Source: CAZHDB01 sp964531225
GTDB lineage: Archaea > Thermoproteota > Thermoprotei_A > Sulfolobales > Desulfurococcaceae
DNA length: 64,000 bases
Assembly (NCBI GenBank): GCA_964531225.1
Contig: CAZHDB010000003.1
Coordinates: forward strand, 1 to 64,000
Direction of reading: 5' to 3'
Shown: positions 8,479 through 17,495 of the stretch, in pieces
Position numbering within the stretch: the first letter of the stretch is position 1
Layout of the letters: each line of letters opens with the position of its first letter
Translations under genes and position numbers: made by a program
Notes under the pieces: generated by a model
The model's input: the letters and a program-made list of their open reading frames with translations, nothing else
Database searches by the model: none
What the model was told of the DNA's origin: nothing

Positions 8479-9138
8479 ATGCTAGTATATGTACTAGACA
8501 CTAGTGCTGTAACCGATCCAAGGCTACGTGGAGTTCTTGGCGTATCTAGTCTTGAGTCTGTTGTCCGTGAGCTTACTCGCTTGTTCACTCGTGCCCATAT
8601 TGCTGCGGGTGCTCAGTTTTATATGACTCCTAGTACAGCATTAGAGCTCCGTGGTTTTCTAGAGCGTAATGGTGTTGGTGATGATGTTATTAATGCTTTT
8701 CTAAGCATTGTCTCTATTAAGGCCCCGGATATGTATGGTACGAGAATACCTGCTCATGTTATGAGTAATTGGATCCAGGAAGTGAGTATGAGGTTTTACC
8801 GCGGCCTACGTGTTGCTGAACAAATGGTTCGTAAGTCTAGTGGCCTCGCATATAGTGCTGGTGAGAAAGGAGACCGTGATCTCCTTGAGAAACAAATTGC
8901 TGAAGCTATTCATGAGCTCCGCGCAAGATATCGTGAAGCAACGAGGAAGGGTGTTATTGATACAATTGTTGATTTTGATAGTGTTATACTTGCTAAGGAA
9001 CTCAATGGCTCTCTCGTAACTAATGATGATGGTATTAAAAGGCTTTGCCAAGAACTCGGCGTCAAATATATTGATCCACCATTGTTTATAAGTCAATTAC
9101 TAATTATATTGAGGGAGAAGACTCCGAGGAGGCCATAG
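8479..9138 (+). CDS. HARP: protein-only RNase P (PIN domain, UPF0278)
   Basis: The 219-residue protein belongs to the Homologs of Aquifex RNase P, minimal proteins that cleave the 5' leader of pre-tRNA without RNA. Asp7 lies in YVLDTSAVTDP. Further signatures are FYMTPSTALELRGF, the helical RFYRGLRVAEQMVRKSSG, the LRARYREATRKGVIDT segment, and the acidic PIN residues Asp161, Asp165, Asp167 and Asp183-184 (TNDDG). The insertion between the PIN halves (about 95-160) is the spike helix region of HARPs. An older database name is RNA ligase partner protein. Length is slightly above the Aquifex protein. It is followed 4 bp later by an RNA methyltransferase gene. Confidence 0.85.
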   Translation: MLVYVLDTSAVTDPRLRGVLGVSSLESVVRELTRLFTRAHIAAGAQFYMTPSTALELRGFLERNGVGDDVINAFLSIVSIKAPDMYGTRIPAHVMSNWIQEVSMRFYRGLRVAEQMVRKSSGLAYSAGEKGDRDLLEKQIAEAIHELRARYREATRKGVIDTIVDFDSVILAKELNGSLVTNDDGIKRLCQELGVKYIDPPLFISQLLIILREKTPRRP

Positions 9139-9142
9139 GTAA

Positions 9143-10378
9143 TTGGAGACTCTTCCTCCTCCGGAACGTACAGAGTTTTTTCTAAATAGGCTTCTAGACT
9201 ATATTCTACGGACACATATTAGTTATGATAAGGCTTTCCACGAGATTTCGAGAAGATATTGTGTCCCTAAATGGCTATATAATACGTATTATAAGCTTGG
9301 ATACTATGTTGTATTATATTATTATGGCCTCCAATGGCTTGCTGCACAACATGGATATGGAGTTAAGAAGGGAGCTGCAATAGCTTTTTTCAGAGACATA
9401 GGCTATAGTGTGCGAAAACTAGTTAGAATACTTAATCGTGAAACCAAGGATCTAGGTATAATACATAGGCTTAGCATAAGATATTCCTATCCGGAATATA
9501 TTGTGAGGGATCTCCTTAAACACATGGATCCAGCTGAGTTAGAGAAATATCTTAAAGCACTTAATGAGAAAAAATACTGGCTTAGAGTAAATACTCTGAA
9601 AACAACAATAGATCGTGTAATAAAGTGTTTAAGAAAAAATAATATAGGTTTTGACATACACCACATTCTTCCCTACATGATACGAATTCGTAAACCCAAA
9701 TGGTTTAAACCATCAAATATAGAATGCATTGTTAAAGGAGATGCAGTACCGCAGGATCTTGCAAGTTCCTATGTTGTAGAAGCATTACATAGGTTGCCTG
9801 GTAAGTATGTATTGGATGCTTGTAGTGCGCCTGGACTCAAGATTTCGCATCTATACATGCTTGACAATAATATAAAATGCATTGCATGCGATATCTCATG
9901 GAATAGGTCCTTGGTACTAAAAGATATTTTAAGACAACATAATATTCCGATTCAATCAATTAATATACTGAATTGCGATAGTACAGAAATTAGTTTTAAC
10001 CATGTATTTGAACGTGCATTAGTTGATGCTCCATGTAGTGGTTCAGGATCAGTACCAGGTGATCCTGCTGTAAAAATTGCTATTAGAAGGAGAGGTAAAC
10101 TAGAGTATTATAGTAGTCTACAGAAAAGATTACTTGAAAATATTTTACAATATAGTAGGTATGTTGTTTATTCTGTATGTAGTATTCATCCTTTAGAGGG
10201 AGAGGAGGTTATACAGTATATAGTGGATCAAGGTCTCGCATTGCCAATCGATATAAAGCTACCTTTAAGAAAAGCTTATAGCGGGTACGATGTTTCAGGG
10301 AAAACATTTAGAACATATCCACATATAGATGGGTGCCAAGGATTCTATATAGCAGTACTTGAGGCTTCTAGAAAATGA
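9143..10378 (+). CDS. RsmB/NSUN family RNA (cytosine-C5)-methyltransferase
   Basis: The 411-residue enzyme has an N-terminal helical region (about 1-135), a pre-domain (YWLRVNTLKTT onward) and a Rossmann SAM domain. Motif I is LDACSAPGLKISHL; motif IV is VDAPCSGSGSV with the assisting Cys; motif VI is YSVCSIHPLEGEEV with the catalytic Cys. These are both cysteines required for m5C formation. Target (tRNA or rRNA) cannot be read from sequence. The TTG start at 9143 lies 4 bp after the HARP gene and the stop overlaps the next ATG, so the three genes probably form an RNA-processing operon. Confidence 0.88.
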   Translation: METLPPPERTEFFLNRLLDYILRTHISYDKAFHEISRRYCVPKWLYNTYYKLGYYVVLYYYGLQWLAAQHGYGVKKGAAIAFFRDIGYSVRKLVRILNRETKDLGIIHRLSIRYSYPEYIVRDLLKHMDPAELEKYLKALNEKKYWLRVNTLKTTIDRVIKCLRKNNIGFDIHHILPYMIRIRKPKWFKPSNIECIVKGDAVPQDLASSYVVEALHRLPGKYVLDACSAPGLKISHLYMLDNNIKCIACDISWNRSLVLKDILRQHNIPIQSINILNCDSTEISFNHVFERALVDAPCSGSGSVPGDPAVKIAIRRRGKLEYYSSLQKRLLENILQYSRYVVYSVCSIHPLEGEEVIQYIVDQGLALPIDIKLPLRKAYSGYDVSGKTFRTYPHIDGCQGFYIAVLEASRK

Positions 10379-11340
10379 TTATAAGGAATGTAATAGGGCC
10401 TTATCCGAGTAGGAGAATTAATGATTATATTTTGATAGTAGATGTTGTAGGGCCTCCTAAAAAATGTCCTTATAACTGCATATACTGTCCAATGGGTGAT
10501 ACTAGAATTAAAACATCCAAGATACAATCATTAATTCCTCCAAAGAAAATAATTGAAGACTATAGGTATATTATTGGAAAAATAGGCCAAGAGATCAGGG
10601 CCATATTATTCAATGGCCTAGGCGATCCTTGTTTAAATTATTTTTTAAAGAACATAGTTGAGGATCTGGTGAAAATAAATAAGGAACTAGGCATCGATCT
10701 CGAGTATTGGATTAAAACTACACTTGTACCGTTAACTTATCATAATGGAGCAGAATTACTTAAATACTTTGACAAGATCTATGTAGTCTTTGACGCTGGA
10801 TCTCGTGAAGATTATACAATAATTAATGATCCGGTAGAATATGGGAGGTTAAATGATATTATTAGATGTCTAAGTAAGTTGGATGTAGTAGTTATTTCTG
10901 AAACTACTTTAGTTAATATGGATAGTGAAGGTAATTGGAAAAAAGATTCATTAGAACTCATAGCATCATGGCTTAGAAAGGCTAGAGTCAGGAAAGTTTT
11001 ATTAAAGACTTTATCAAGGCCTCCTAGATCTAGGGATGCTAAGCCTGTTTCCAAAAAGATCTTAAATAATGCAAAGAATTATCTAGATAGTCTTGGCTTC
11101 CAGGTCAATGTTCTATGGAGTGATGTTAGAATTAACTATAGGAAAATCGTATTATTTGATGAAAGCGATCTTTATAATTTATTGCTGAGAAGGCCCCTGG
11201 ATCTACTTGAGCTTCATAGAGCCCTGGGATTACCAATACGTGATATAGCGTATTTACTCTCCAAATTAGAATCTGATGGATTAATTGAGAGGATCCCTTG
11301 GAAAACAAGAGTGTTTTATCGCGGTATATATCGGCGGTAA
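10375..11340 (+). CDS. Radical SAM protein with C-terminal winged helix (COG0731-like)
   Basis: This 321-residue protein has the radical SAM cluster CPYNCIYC near residue 31 and a GLGDPCLN segment where SAM is bound. The N-terminal GPYPSRR start resembles the COG0731 family, which includes wyosine-type tRNA modification enzymes. Residues about 265-321 (LLELHRALGLPIRDIAYLL) look like a winged helix, not part of the radical SAM core. Its ATG overlaps the stop of the m5C methyltransferase. Together with HARP and NSUN this points to RNA maturation, but the substrate is unknown. It converges with the antiporter gene and overlaps it by 25 bp. Confidence 0.7.
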   Translation: MIIRNVIGPYPSRRINDYILIVDVVGPPKKCPYNCIYCPMGDTRIKTSKIQSLIPPKKIIEDYRYIIGKIGQEIRAILFNGLGDPCLNYFLKNIVEDLVKINKELGIDLEYWIKTTLVPLTYHNGAELLKYFDKIYVVFDAGSREDYTIINDPVEYGRLNDIIRCLSKLDVVVISETTLVNMDSEGNWKKDSLELIASWLRKARVRKVLLKTLSRPPRSRDAKPVSKKILNNAKNYLDSLGFQVNVLWSDVRINYRKIVLFDESDLYNLLLRRPLDLLELHRALGLPIRDIAYLLSKLESDGLIERIPWKTRVFYRGIYRR

Positions 11341-12479
11341 GCTATCGTATATAATAATGGGGCTATTATTGTAGTAGATAATGCAACAACTATTACTGTC
11401 GAGTATTGCTCAATAGTTATTATGCCGAAATCGTATCCGAGCTTTAATAGTGCTGTTTCCAAGGCACCCCTACCTATCATGGCAAAGCCTACCAATAGGC
11501 TTTTGCTTCTATCCTTTAAGCTTAAGTATGCAATAGGTGTACATCCAATGATTTTACCAAATATTGCTGCAAATAACATGCCTATGAGGAGGCTTGTACT
11601 AATACTAGCTGGTACAAGTAATAATCCAACGTATGTAAAGAACATTGGTATAAAGAGAACTTCTAGAAATACACTAAGATCGTCTATAAATTCGCTAAGT
11701 ATAACTCTTGTTTTAATAAGGGGATCGTGGAATTCCCTGCCTCTACCAATTAATAGGCCTGCTAAATAAGCACCTATGAGTTCACTAAGTCCTATTAGTC
11801 TTGCAAGTAATGCCGTGCCAAATGCGAGTATAATTGATAGTGCTGCAAATATTCTATAGTCTTTAGACATGAGCCTATATATTATATAGTATTTTGTAAC
11901 AAGTACTTGGCTAAGTATGAAAATAACTGTCATAAACACTATTGTCAATACACTTATCATAGTCATATTTCCAAAGCCTACTGCTTGACTAGCTATAATG
12001 CTTATCATGAATGCTGCAAATATATCGTCTACAAAACTAGCTCCAACAATCAATGCTCTAATTTCACGGCCACCAACATATGCTATTGTAGCAGCTACAG
12101 TTTCTGTAGCAGTATTAGATATGACAATAGCTAGAAATAGTGCTTGTAAGCCAGTTACACCAATTAAATGTAATACGGTATAGGCTATGGAGAATGTAGC
12201 AATAACTCCAAGACTACCTATTAGTATTACATATAGTCCTCGTCTCTTGAGCTCACGAAAATCTGTTGTAAGTCCTGTATAAAATAGTAGTAATAGCAAT
12301 GCAACATTGGCAATAGTAGCGAGATTTTCACTAGGATATACTATCCTAAGTACATATGGCCCGAGAATTACACCTGCAAGCACATGTCCTACAATAGGAT
12401 GAATACCTTTACTTCTTAGCGGCAGTCCAAGTATTTTTGCAACTATTAGTAAAAGCACTAGATCCCTAATATAATCCAA
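11316..12479 (-). CDS. CPA2-type cation/proton antiporter
   Basis: The 387-residue protein has about 11-12 hydrophobic segments and the family start (LRSKGIHPIVGHVLAGVILGP). Other marks are NTATETVAATIAYVGG, a VDDIFAAFMISI helix with the paired acidic residues expected in the ion path, and LIGAYLAGLLIGRG. These match Kef/NapA-like monovalent cation:proton antiporters. No cytosolic regulatory (RCK) domain is attached. The probable role is Na+ or K+ exchange for protons across the membrane. The next minus-strand gene ends 24 bp upstream, so the two could be cotranscribed. Confidence 0.88.
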   Translation of the reverse strand: MDYIRDLVLLLIVAKILGLPLRSKGIHPIVGHVLAGVILGPYVLRIVYPSENLATIANVALLLLLFYTGLTTDFRELKRRGLYVILIGSLGVIATFSIAYTVLHLIGVTGLQALFLAIVISNTATETVAATIAYVGGREIRALIVGASFVDDIFAAFMISIIASQAVGFGNMTMISVLTIVFMTVIFILSQVLVTKYYIIYRLMSKDYRIFAALSIILAFGTALLARLIGLSELIGAYLAGLLIGRGREFHDPLIKTRVILSEFIDDLSVFLEVLFIPMFFTYVGLLLVPASISTSLLIGMLFAAIFGKIIGCTPIAYLSLKDRSKSLLVGFAMIGRGALETALLKLGYDFGIITIEQYSTVIVVALSTTIIAPLLYTIAYRRYIPR

Positions 12480-12503
12480 CTACTAATTATCCACCTCCAA
12501 GAG

Positions 12504-13667
12504 CTATCTCTCATAAACATAGGCCCTTATAAATTCTCCATCAAACAAAACAATATATCTGCCCCAAATAATAAGCGGTTCAACACCAGGTCCTAGTCTC
12601 TCCTCTTCTACAACAACAGGCATTTTAATAAGGCTAAGCCTTGTCTCCCTCCTGTAAAACCCATCATATAATGCTAGAATAGATGCACTATGCAGAACTC
12701 TTGACACACCACGTACAATATGTGTTTGCCACAGAGGCTCGCCATTAAAACTATAATTTACAATTAAAGGCTGATCAAATATTCTTGATAAAGTTGTAAC
12801 ATTATTATCTTCTAGATCAACATTAAATATTGCCCTCATACGTGGCGGTTTTATGAACGAACACTCAAGGCCTAGATCCATAATATTATAGACTTTTACT
12901 GTAAATAAATCCGTAATAACAATAAATTTTTCATTATAAAGTTCTGTACCGGGTAACTGAAATGGATATGGATTATAGGGGATAAATACTCCTATTCCTT
13001 CAGTATAAGCTAGCTCCTTGCCTTCATCGCTATATATTCTCGCATAATATTTTCCCTCATGTTTCCCATTAATAATGACCCTGTATGGACTGGAAATAAT
13101 TCTTCCCCCAAAGCCTCTTATTTCATCAATTACTGCATTAGAAATTGCATTGACTAATAATACAATACTATGTTCCGGATGAGCCGAAATAGTTGACAAA
13201 ATTATTAAGTTCCTAGAACCACCAATGTCAAAATCAAGTACATTATCTAGAGTAAAAGTCTCGAGTATCTGGCCAGCCTTATTAATAATATTTACTTCCA
13301 GAATATTATCCGGCCTCAATAACCCGATTACACATGTTTCTTTTCTACACATGATCTTAGCGTCTAAGGCACTTCTAATCTTACTCCACATAACATTCCC
13401 ATAACCATAAAAACATCTCAGTACAAAGTATTCTCTCTTAAACTCCACAACTCCTCTAAGCTCAAGAGACGAGCCTCCTCCTGTAATGGTTCTACCACTT
13501 GTAACCTCAATACTTACTTTTCTAACTTCATCCCTACAATAGAGATCTATGTTGAGCCATTCATCACTGTATTCGAATCCATCTAATAAACATTCGCTTG
13601 GAATCCTGTAGCGCCATAGTCTTGTGAAAGGCATTATCTTAACCTTATATATTCTGTATAAGTACAT
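12504..13667 (-). CDS. Unrecognised beta-rich protein, possible beta-propeller
   Basis: I do not recognise this 387-residue protein. It has no signal peptide and no membrane segment. It is built of repeated short strands broken by charged turns, with blade-like units such as EVNIINKAGQILETFTLDNVLDFDI and YARIYSDEGKELAYTEG, which suggest a degenerate propeller. The frame opens at ATG 13667. A second ATG at 13634 lies about 20 bp after a TATA-like AATATATAAG and may be the real start. It diverges from the 647-residue gene at 13768, which has a similar style, suggesting related functions. Confidence 0.6.
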   Translation of the reverse strand: MYLYRIYKVKIMPFTRLWRYRIPSECLLDGFEYSDEWLNIDLYCRDEVRKVSIEVTSGRTITGGGSSLELRGVVEFKREYFVLRCFYGYGNVMWSKIRSALDAKIMCRKETCVIGLLRPDNILEVNIINKAGQILETFTLDNVLDFDIGGSRNLIILSTISAHPEHSIVLLVNAISNAVIDEIRGFGGRIISSPYRVIINGKHEGKYYARIYSDEGKELAYTEGIGVFIPYNPYPFQLPGTELYNEKFIVITDLFTVKVYNIMDLGLECSFIKPPRMRAIFNVDLEDNNVTTLSRIFDQPLIVNYSFNGEPLWQTHIVRGVSRVLHSASILALYDGFYRRETRLSLIKMPVVVEEERLGPGVEPLIIWGRYIVLFDGEFIRAYVYER

Positions 13668-13767
13668 ATATTAACTTCTCATGTCCTATATTATAATGTT
13701 ATCTAATATAATGTACTCAAGTTATATGGAACTCTAAATATAAATACATATTTGTTAGGGGGTATTA

Positions 13768-15711
13768 TTGAGTATTAGACCAGAAGTTAGAAAACGAAAA
13801 CTGCCATTAATAATAGATATGGTTGATGTAACTACTGAAGAAGACAAATTTCTTCCTAAGAGCCTCTTTTTGCGAGTAAATCAAAATATTTACCCAGCAT
13901 TATCATATAGATTAGGCTTTGTATTTGGTAATGAACAAAATATCGATAGATTCTATATTAGTAAGATCGTTGGTTTAAATCATTTATTCTATAATAACCG
14001 TGATCTCACAATAATCAATGGAGACGTTGAAGGTATTATATCAAATACTCTTGAAACAGCCCTATCAGTAGTTTCAGTAGATGGAATGAAGTCCTTTGTA
14101 ACTGTTACAAAAATGGGAGAGATTGAAGCTATTGATTATTTAGAAATAGGTACACTTAAGAAAAGAAAATTATTAATTGAAAACATAGATCTAGGCCTAT
14201 CAGGGGACAGGATCGTTTCTTTAGTAAAAACTATAGATGCAGAAACAGGTGGAGCTGGACCGTGTATATTGTTTGTAAAGAAGGGAATAGGAAAAGACTA
14301 TTCGAGGAAAATCTTGAATTCAGCTATTATGGCTGGCTCTAATGGAGAATGGTGTGGCATATGGGAACGTATTGGTAGTAAACATGGAGAAAAAACTTAT
14401 CTACTACATTTATTTTACCTCGGCAAGTATGGGAAGTATATTATTAATTCAAAAGGTATATTATCAGAATATATAGGTCCATGGAGCATCGCATATTATA
14501 GCTATGATCGTTTAATTCTTAAGAATACAAAGGGTATTATAGCATATGATCTTAAGAATAAGGAAATTGCATGGGAGAAGATATATGGAGATATAAGATA
14601 TGTATGTAGTTCTAGAAGAGGTGTTTCAAAGAAATCCTTGGCAGTTGTAACACCGAAAGCAGTGCATATATTAACAGTAGATAAAGGAACCGAATTAAAA
14701 GAATTAGGTGTCGAAGGAAGCTATGTGTGTGGCATTGATGAAAAATATATAGCTATAGGAATAGAGAATCATCTTAGGATCTATTCCTTGAAATGGGATT
14801 ATCTTGGAGAATATAGTTTTGATGGTATAGTAAATGGAATATCTATCGTAGGAGATCGTATGCTTATAGGCTATCTATCATCAGCAGGTTATCCAAAGGC
14901 TGTATTAGTTGATATGAGTGAATCGATTGAGATAGAGCTAAGAGATCTTGAAATGTTTAGCGGTGAAACCAAATATATAGACATTAAACATGTTACTCCA
15001 AGTGTAAGACTTTTGAGTACAACCGATAAAAAGATTGAAGCATTAGGCTACGGATCTAAGATCTTGTTTAAGGATAATGGGGCTAGGCCTGGATTACATA
15101 CACTTGATATCCTAATTATAACACCGGGATTCCTTAATCTACGTGAAAAGATCTTATTACTCATTAAAAAACCGAAGAGCGCTTTTCATAAAATCGATAT
15201 TGCTCCAGAGCTCTCGAGAGATTCTCTAGGCTACTTTGTCCCCGTTACAATCAAGCCATCAATACATATCAATTCCTTAAAGATCATTGTATGGTCTGAT
15301 GATAACACTATATATGCTACTACACATGAAATATCTGATCTAAAGCCTGGTGTCTACACCATACCTATTAGGGTCTTATGGTCCAAAGCAGGTGTATATG
15401 AAGTCAATATTCTTGTTATATCACGGATAGCGGGTAAAACGTATATTGAAAGTCTCCGAAGCAGATTACATATTGACTTAGATATCCTAGATCCTATTCT
15501 CCGTATAATAGGGGGGACTGCATACGTATGGTCACCAATATCACTCAGCGATGTAAGGTTAGTGCTTAGTGGTAAGGGTATTGAGAAAAGCATATTAACA
15601 AATCTTGAAAAGGGATGGAATAGTTTTGATGTAGAAGGCTTTGTACCAGATAAAGTATCTATAATTACTCATGGAACAACTATAGTTGAAGCATATAGGC
15701 GGAGAGAATAA
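13768..15711 (+). CDS. Unrecognised protein: propeller-like region plus Ig-like C-terminus
   Basis: The 647-residue product is unrecognised. Residues about 60-420 contain repeating beta units with turns such as YDLKNKEIAWEKI and VDKGTELKELGVEG, as in WD40 or PQQ-like propellers. Residues about 430-560 look like an Ig-type beta sandwich (IPIRVLWSKAGVYEVNILV). There is no signal peptide or membrane helix, and the TTG start follows GGGGGT, a possible ribosome site. The stop codon overlaps the ATG of a 38-residue membrane protein, so the pair is likely coexpressed and may act at the inner face of the membrane. Confidence 0.65.
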   Translation: MSIRPEVRKRKLPLIIDMVDVTTEEDKFLPKSLFLRVNQNIYPALSYRLGFVFGNEQNIDRFYISKIVGLNHLFYNNRDLTIINGDVEGIISNTLETALSVVSVDGMKSFVTVTKMGEIEAIDYLEIGTLKKRKLLIENIDLGLSGDRIVSLVKTIDAETGGAGPCILFVKKGIGKDYSRKILNSAIMAGSNGEWCGIWERIGSKHGEKTYLLHLFYLGKYGKYIINSKGILSEYIGPWSIAYYSYDRLILKNTKGIIAYDLKNKEIAWEKIYGDIRYVCSSRRGVSKKSLAVVTPKAVHILTVDKGTELKELGVEGSYVCGIDEKYIAIGIENHLRIYSLKWDYLGEYSFDGIVNGISIVGDRMLIGYLSSAGYPKAVLVDMSESIEIELRDLEMFSGETKYIDIKHVTPSVRLLSTTDKKIEALGYGSKILFKDNGARPGLHTLDILIITPGFLNLREKILLLIKKPKSAFHKIDIAPELSRDSLGYFVPVTIKPSIHINSLKIIVWSDDNTIYATTHEISDLKPGVYTIPIRVLWSKAGVYEVNILVISRIAGKTYIESLRSRLHIDLDILDPILRIIGGTAYVWSPISLSDVRLVLSGKGIEKSILTNLEKGWNSFDVEGFVPDKVSIITHGTTIVEAYRRRE

Positions 15712-15827
15712 TGATAAGCATAGTTGATATAGCTTTAATATTTATTTTAATAGGTTTCCTTTTAGAGATCATAGTTATTGTTCTCTCAAAACGAAAACAA
15801 GGGCAAGAAACAAGTAAAGCTTCTTAA
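15711..15827 (+). CDS. Small single-pass membrane protein, 38 residues
   Basis: The ATG shares its first A with the TAA of the 647-residue gene, the tightest coupling possible. The product is one hydrophobic helix (IALIFILIGFLLEIIVIVL) followed by a positive SKRKQGQ tail, which predicts an N-out, C-in single-pass protein. It could anchor the soluble upstream protein to the membrane. It is too short for routine gene callers. It overlaps, on the other strand, a 52-residue ORF that is also protein-like, and one of the two may be spurious. Confidence 0.5.
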   Translation: MISIVDIALIFILIGFLLEIIVIVLSKRKQGQETSKAS

Positions 15828-15933
15828 TCTTATTATAAATCTTGTTTAATTGTTCCTCTAAATTATTGATCTTTTCCTCCAGCCTTACAACGCGAATATG
15901 GATATCATTTAGGTCTATCGACATTTCCTTCAT
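15775..15933 (-). CDS. Possible small coiled-coil protein, 52 residues
   Basis: The reverse-strand ORF starts at ATG 15933 (a second ATG is at 15924) and encodes a Glu/Lys/Leu helix (VVRLEEKINNLEEQLNKIY) ending in a short hydrophobic stretch (LYLFLALVFVL). A TATA-like AATTTTATAA lies about 21 bp upstream on the minus strand, a fair leaderless promoter. The last 53 bp overlap the 38-residue membrane ORF. Composition looks like a real coiled coil with a membrane-touching tail, but there is no independent support. Confidence 0.4.
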   Translation of the reverse strand: MKEMSIDLNDIHIRVVRLEEKINNLEEQLNKIYNKIKKLYLFLALVFVLREQ

Positions 15934-16009
15934 CCAGACTAGCTTCTATTATTGTTATAAAATTTATTTCTTATTTTCCAAACAGGTATTAGGTATCAAG
16001 ATAGAAGCA

Positions 16010-16017
16010 TTTAAATA
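16010..16017 (+). promoter_or_regulatory. TATA box of the asparagine-synthetase-like gene
   Basis: TTTAAATA centred about 31 bp before the GTG start at 16045 matches archaeal TATA spacing for a nearly leaderless transcript and supports that start codon. Confidence 0.5.
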
Positions 16018-16044
16018 CCAGTGGGGAGGAAATGGGAAAGTTAG

Positions 16045-17385
16045 GTGAATGGGGGATGTGTTTTAACAAAGGATAGAACCAAATCTCTCTGTACATATTC
16101 TATATCTAGTTCTATAACCCGTAGAACCCTTCTATCAAAAATAGATGGATATCGGGGAGATATAGAGCTAATTGTATGGATAGTTGATAAGGATAAGGAA
16201 TATCTTATATTAAGAGATGCTAGTGGAGTTAGAAAACTAAAAGTATCTGGAGAGCGTATTAGCGAATTAATTAAATTACCTAGAGAGGCTCTAGTAAGAA
16301 TAAAAGGATATTTCTTCAAAGAAAGCCTTCTTGTCAAAGACTATGACGTTATACAGGCACCAAGTGATGAACCCGTTGTAAAGTATCTTGGAGATATAAG
16401 GGAGAAGGAGCCCGTAGAGCTAGCTAAGTACAGTCCATGGTATATGAGGAACCCATTATGGAAAGATATTCTCTGGATCCAATACTACATAATGAAGTAT
16501 TCAAGGGAATATCTTGAAAAACAGGGGTTCATAGAATTGCTTGCTCCAATGATAAGTATTGTAAGTGATCCTGGACTACGTGGTGCAAAGAAGCTTAAGA
16601 CAAGATTTTATGGAGAAGAATACGAGCTTACAAGCAGTGTGATCATGTATAAGCAGTCGAGTGTAGCAGTATTCGAGAAAGTATATTTCATGGCAAGAAA
16701 CATACGTGAAGAACCTCCTGAGAACATAAGGACTGGTAGGCATTTATCAGAATTTACGCAACTAGACATTGAATGGGCATATGCAAGCATAGATGATGCT
16801 ATAAAACTTGCAGAGGGACTACTTGAGTATATTGGATCAAAGCTCTTATCCCGGCATAAGGATCTCTTAGACAAAATACATAGTAGATTCCATGGATTTA
16901 AACCGCCGTTTCCAAGGGTAAAGTATGATGAAGCATTAGAAATTGTTAGTAAAATGGGCTATGAAGTTAAGTGGGGTAAAGAATTGAGCCATGAAGCTGA
17001 AGTATCTCTTGCAGAATATTATGGTTCACCGGTATGGTTAATAGGCTTCCCTGTAATTAGTCGTGGATTCTATTATCTACCTGATCCCAATGATCCTAGG
17101 TACAACCTTGACTTTAACCTTATATTACCCGGTGGTTTCGGAGAAGTAATTGATGGCGGTACGAGAGAGTATAGATACAATGAACTTGTAAAGAGAATAA
17201 AAACGTTTGGAGAATCCTTAGAAAAGTACAGTTGGTTCCTGGATCTAGCTAAGAAAGGCGGCATACCGCCAAGTACAGGATTTGGTCTAGGTATAGAGAG
17301 ACTAACGAGGTATATAGCTGGAGTCAAACATATAGTGTTAGCAACGGCATTTCCAAAGCTACCGGGAATAACTCATACTCCATAA
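16045..17385 (+). CDS. Class II synthetase: archaeal asparagine synthetase/AsnRS-like with N-terminal OB-type domain
   Basis: The 446-residue protein has a class IIb aminoacyl-tRNA synthetase core (about 135-446). Motif 2 region reads TGRHLSEFTQLDIEW, and motif 3 reads GFGLGIERLTRYI. The loop that reads QSPQ in AspRS-type enzymes is LTSSVIMYKQ here, closer to what I recall of the archaeal asparagine synthetase-related paralogue (AS-AR) than to canonical AsnRS. Classic AS-AR lacks an anticodon-binding domain, whereas this protein has an extra N-terminal part (about 36-115) with OB-fold character. It may make asparagine, charge tRNA-Asn, or bind RNA in another way. The start is GTG. Confidence 0.7.
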   Translation: MNGGCVLTKDRTKSLCTYSISSSITRRTLLSKIDGYRGDIELIVWIVDKDKEYLILRDASGVRKLKVSGERISELIKLPREALVRIKGYFFKESLLVKDYDVIQAPSDEPVVKYLGDIREKEPVELAKYSPWYMRNPLWKDILWIQYYIMKYSREYLEKQGFIELLAPMISIVSDPGLRGAKKLKTRFYGEEYELTSSVIMYKQSSVAVFEKVYFMARNIREEPPENIRTGRHLSEFTQLDIEWAYASIDDAIKLAEGLLEYIGSKLLSRHKDLLDKIHSRFHGFKPPFPRVKYDEALEIVSKMGYEVKWGKELSHEAEVSLAEYYGSPVWLIGFPVISRGFYYLPDPNDPRYNLDFNLILPGGFGEVIDGGTREYRYNELVKRIKTFGESLEKYSWFLDLAKKGGIPPSTGFGLGIERLTRYIAGVKHIVLATAFPKLPGITHTP

Positions 17386-17495
17386 AAGAACTTGGAATAT
17401 TTTCTCCAATATTTTTAACCAAAAATAGACATTTTAGCAAGGTATAGATAAGTATTTTATCTTTATGCATCATAATAAGTAAAAATTAAATAACA

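Noticed and set aside
11422..12183. Several + strand frames opposite the antiporter gene
   Set aside because: They mirror hydrophobic helices on the minus strand; composition is artificial.
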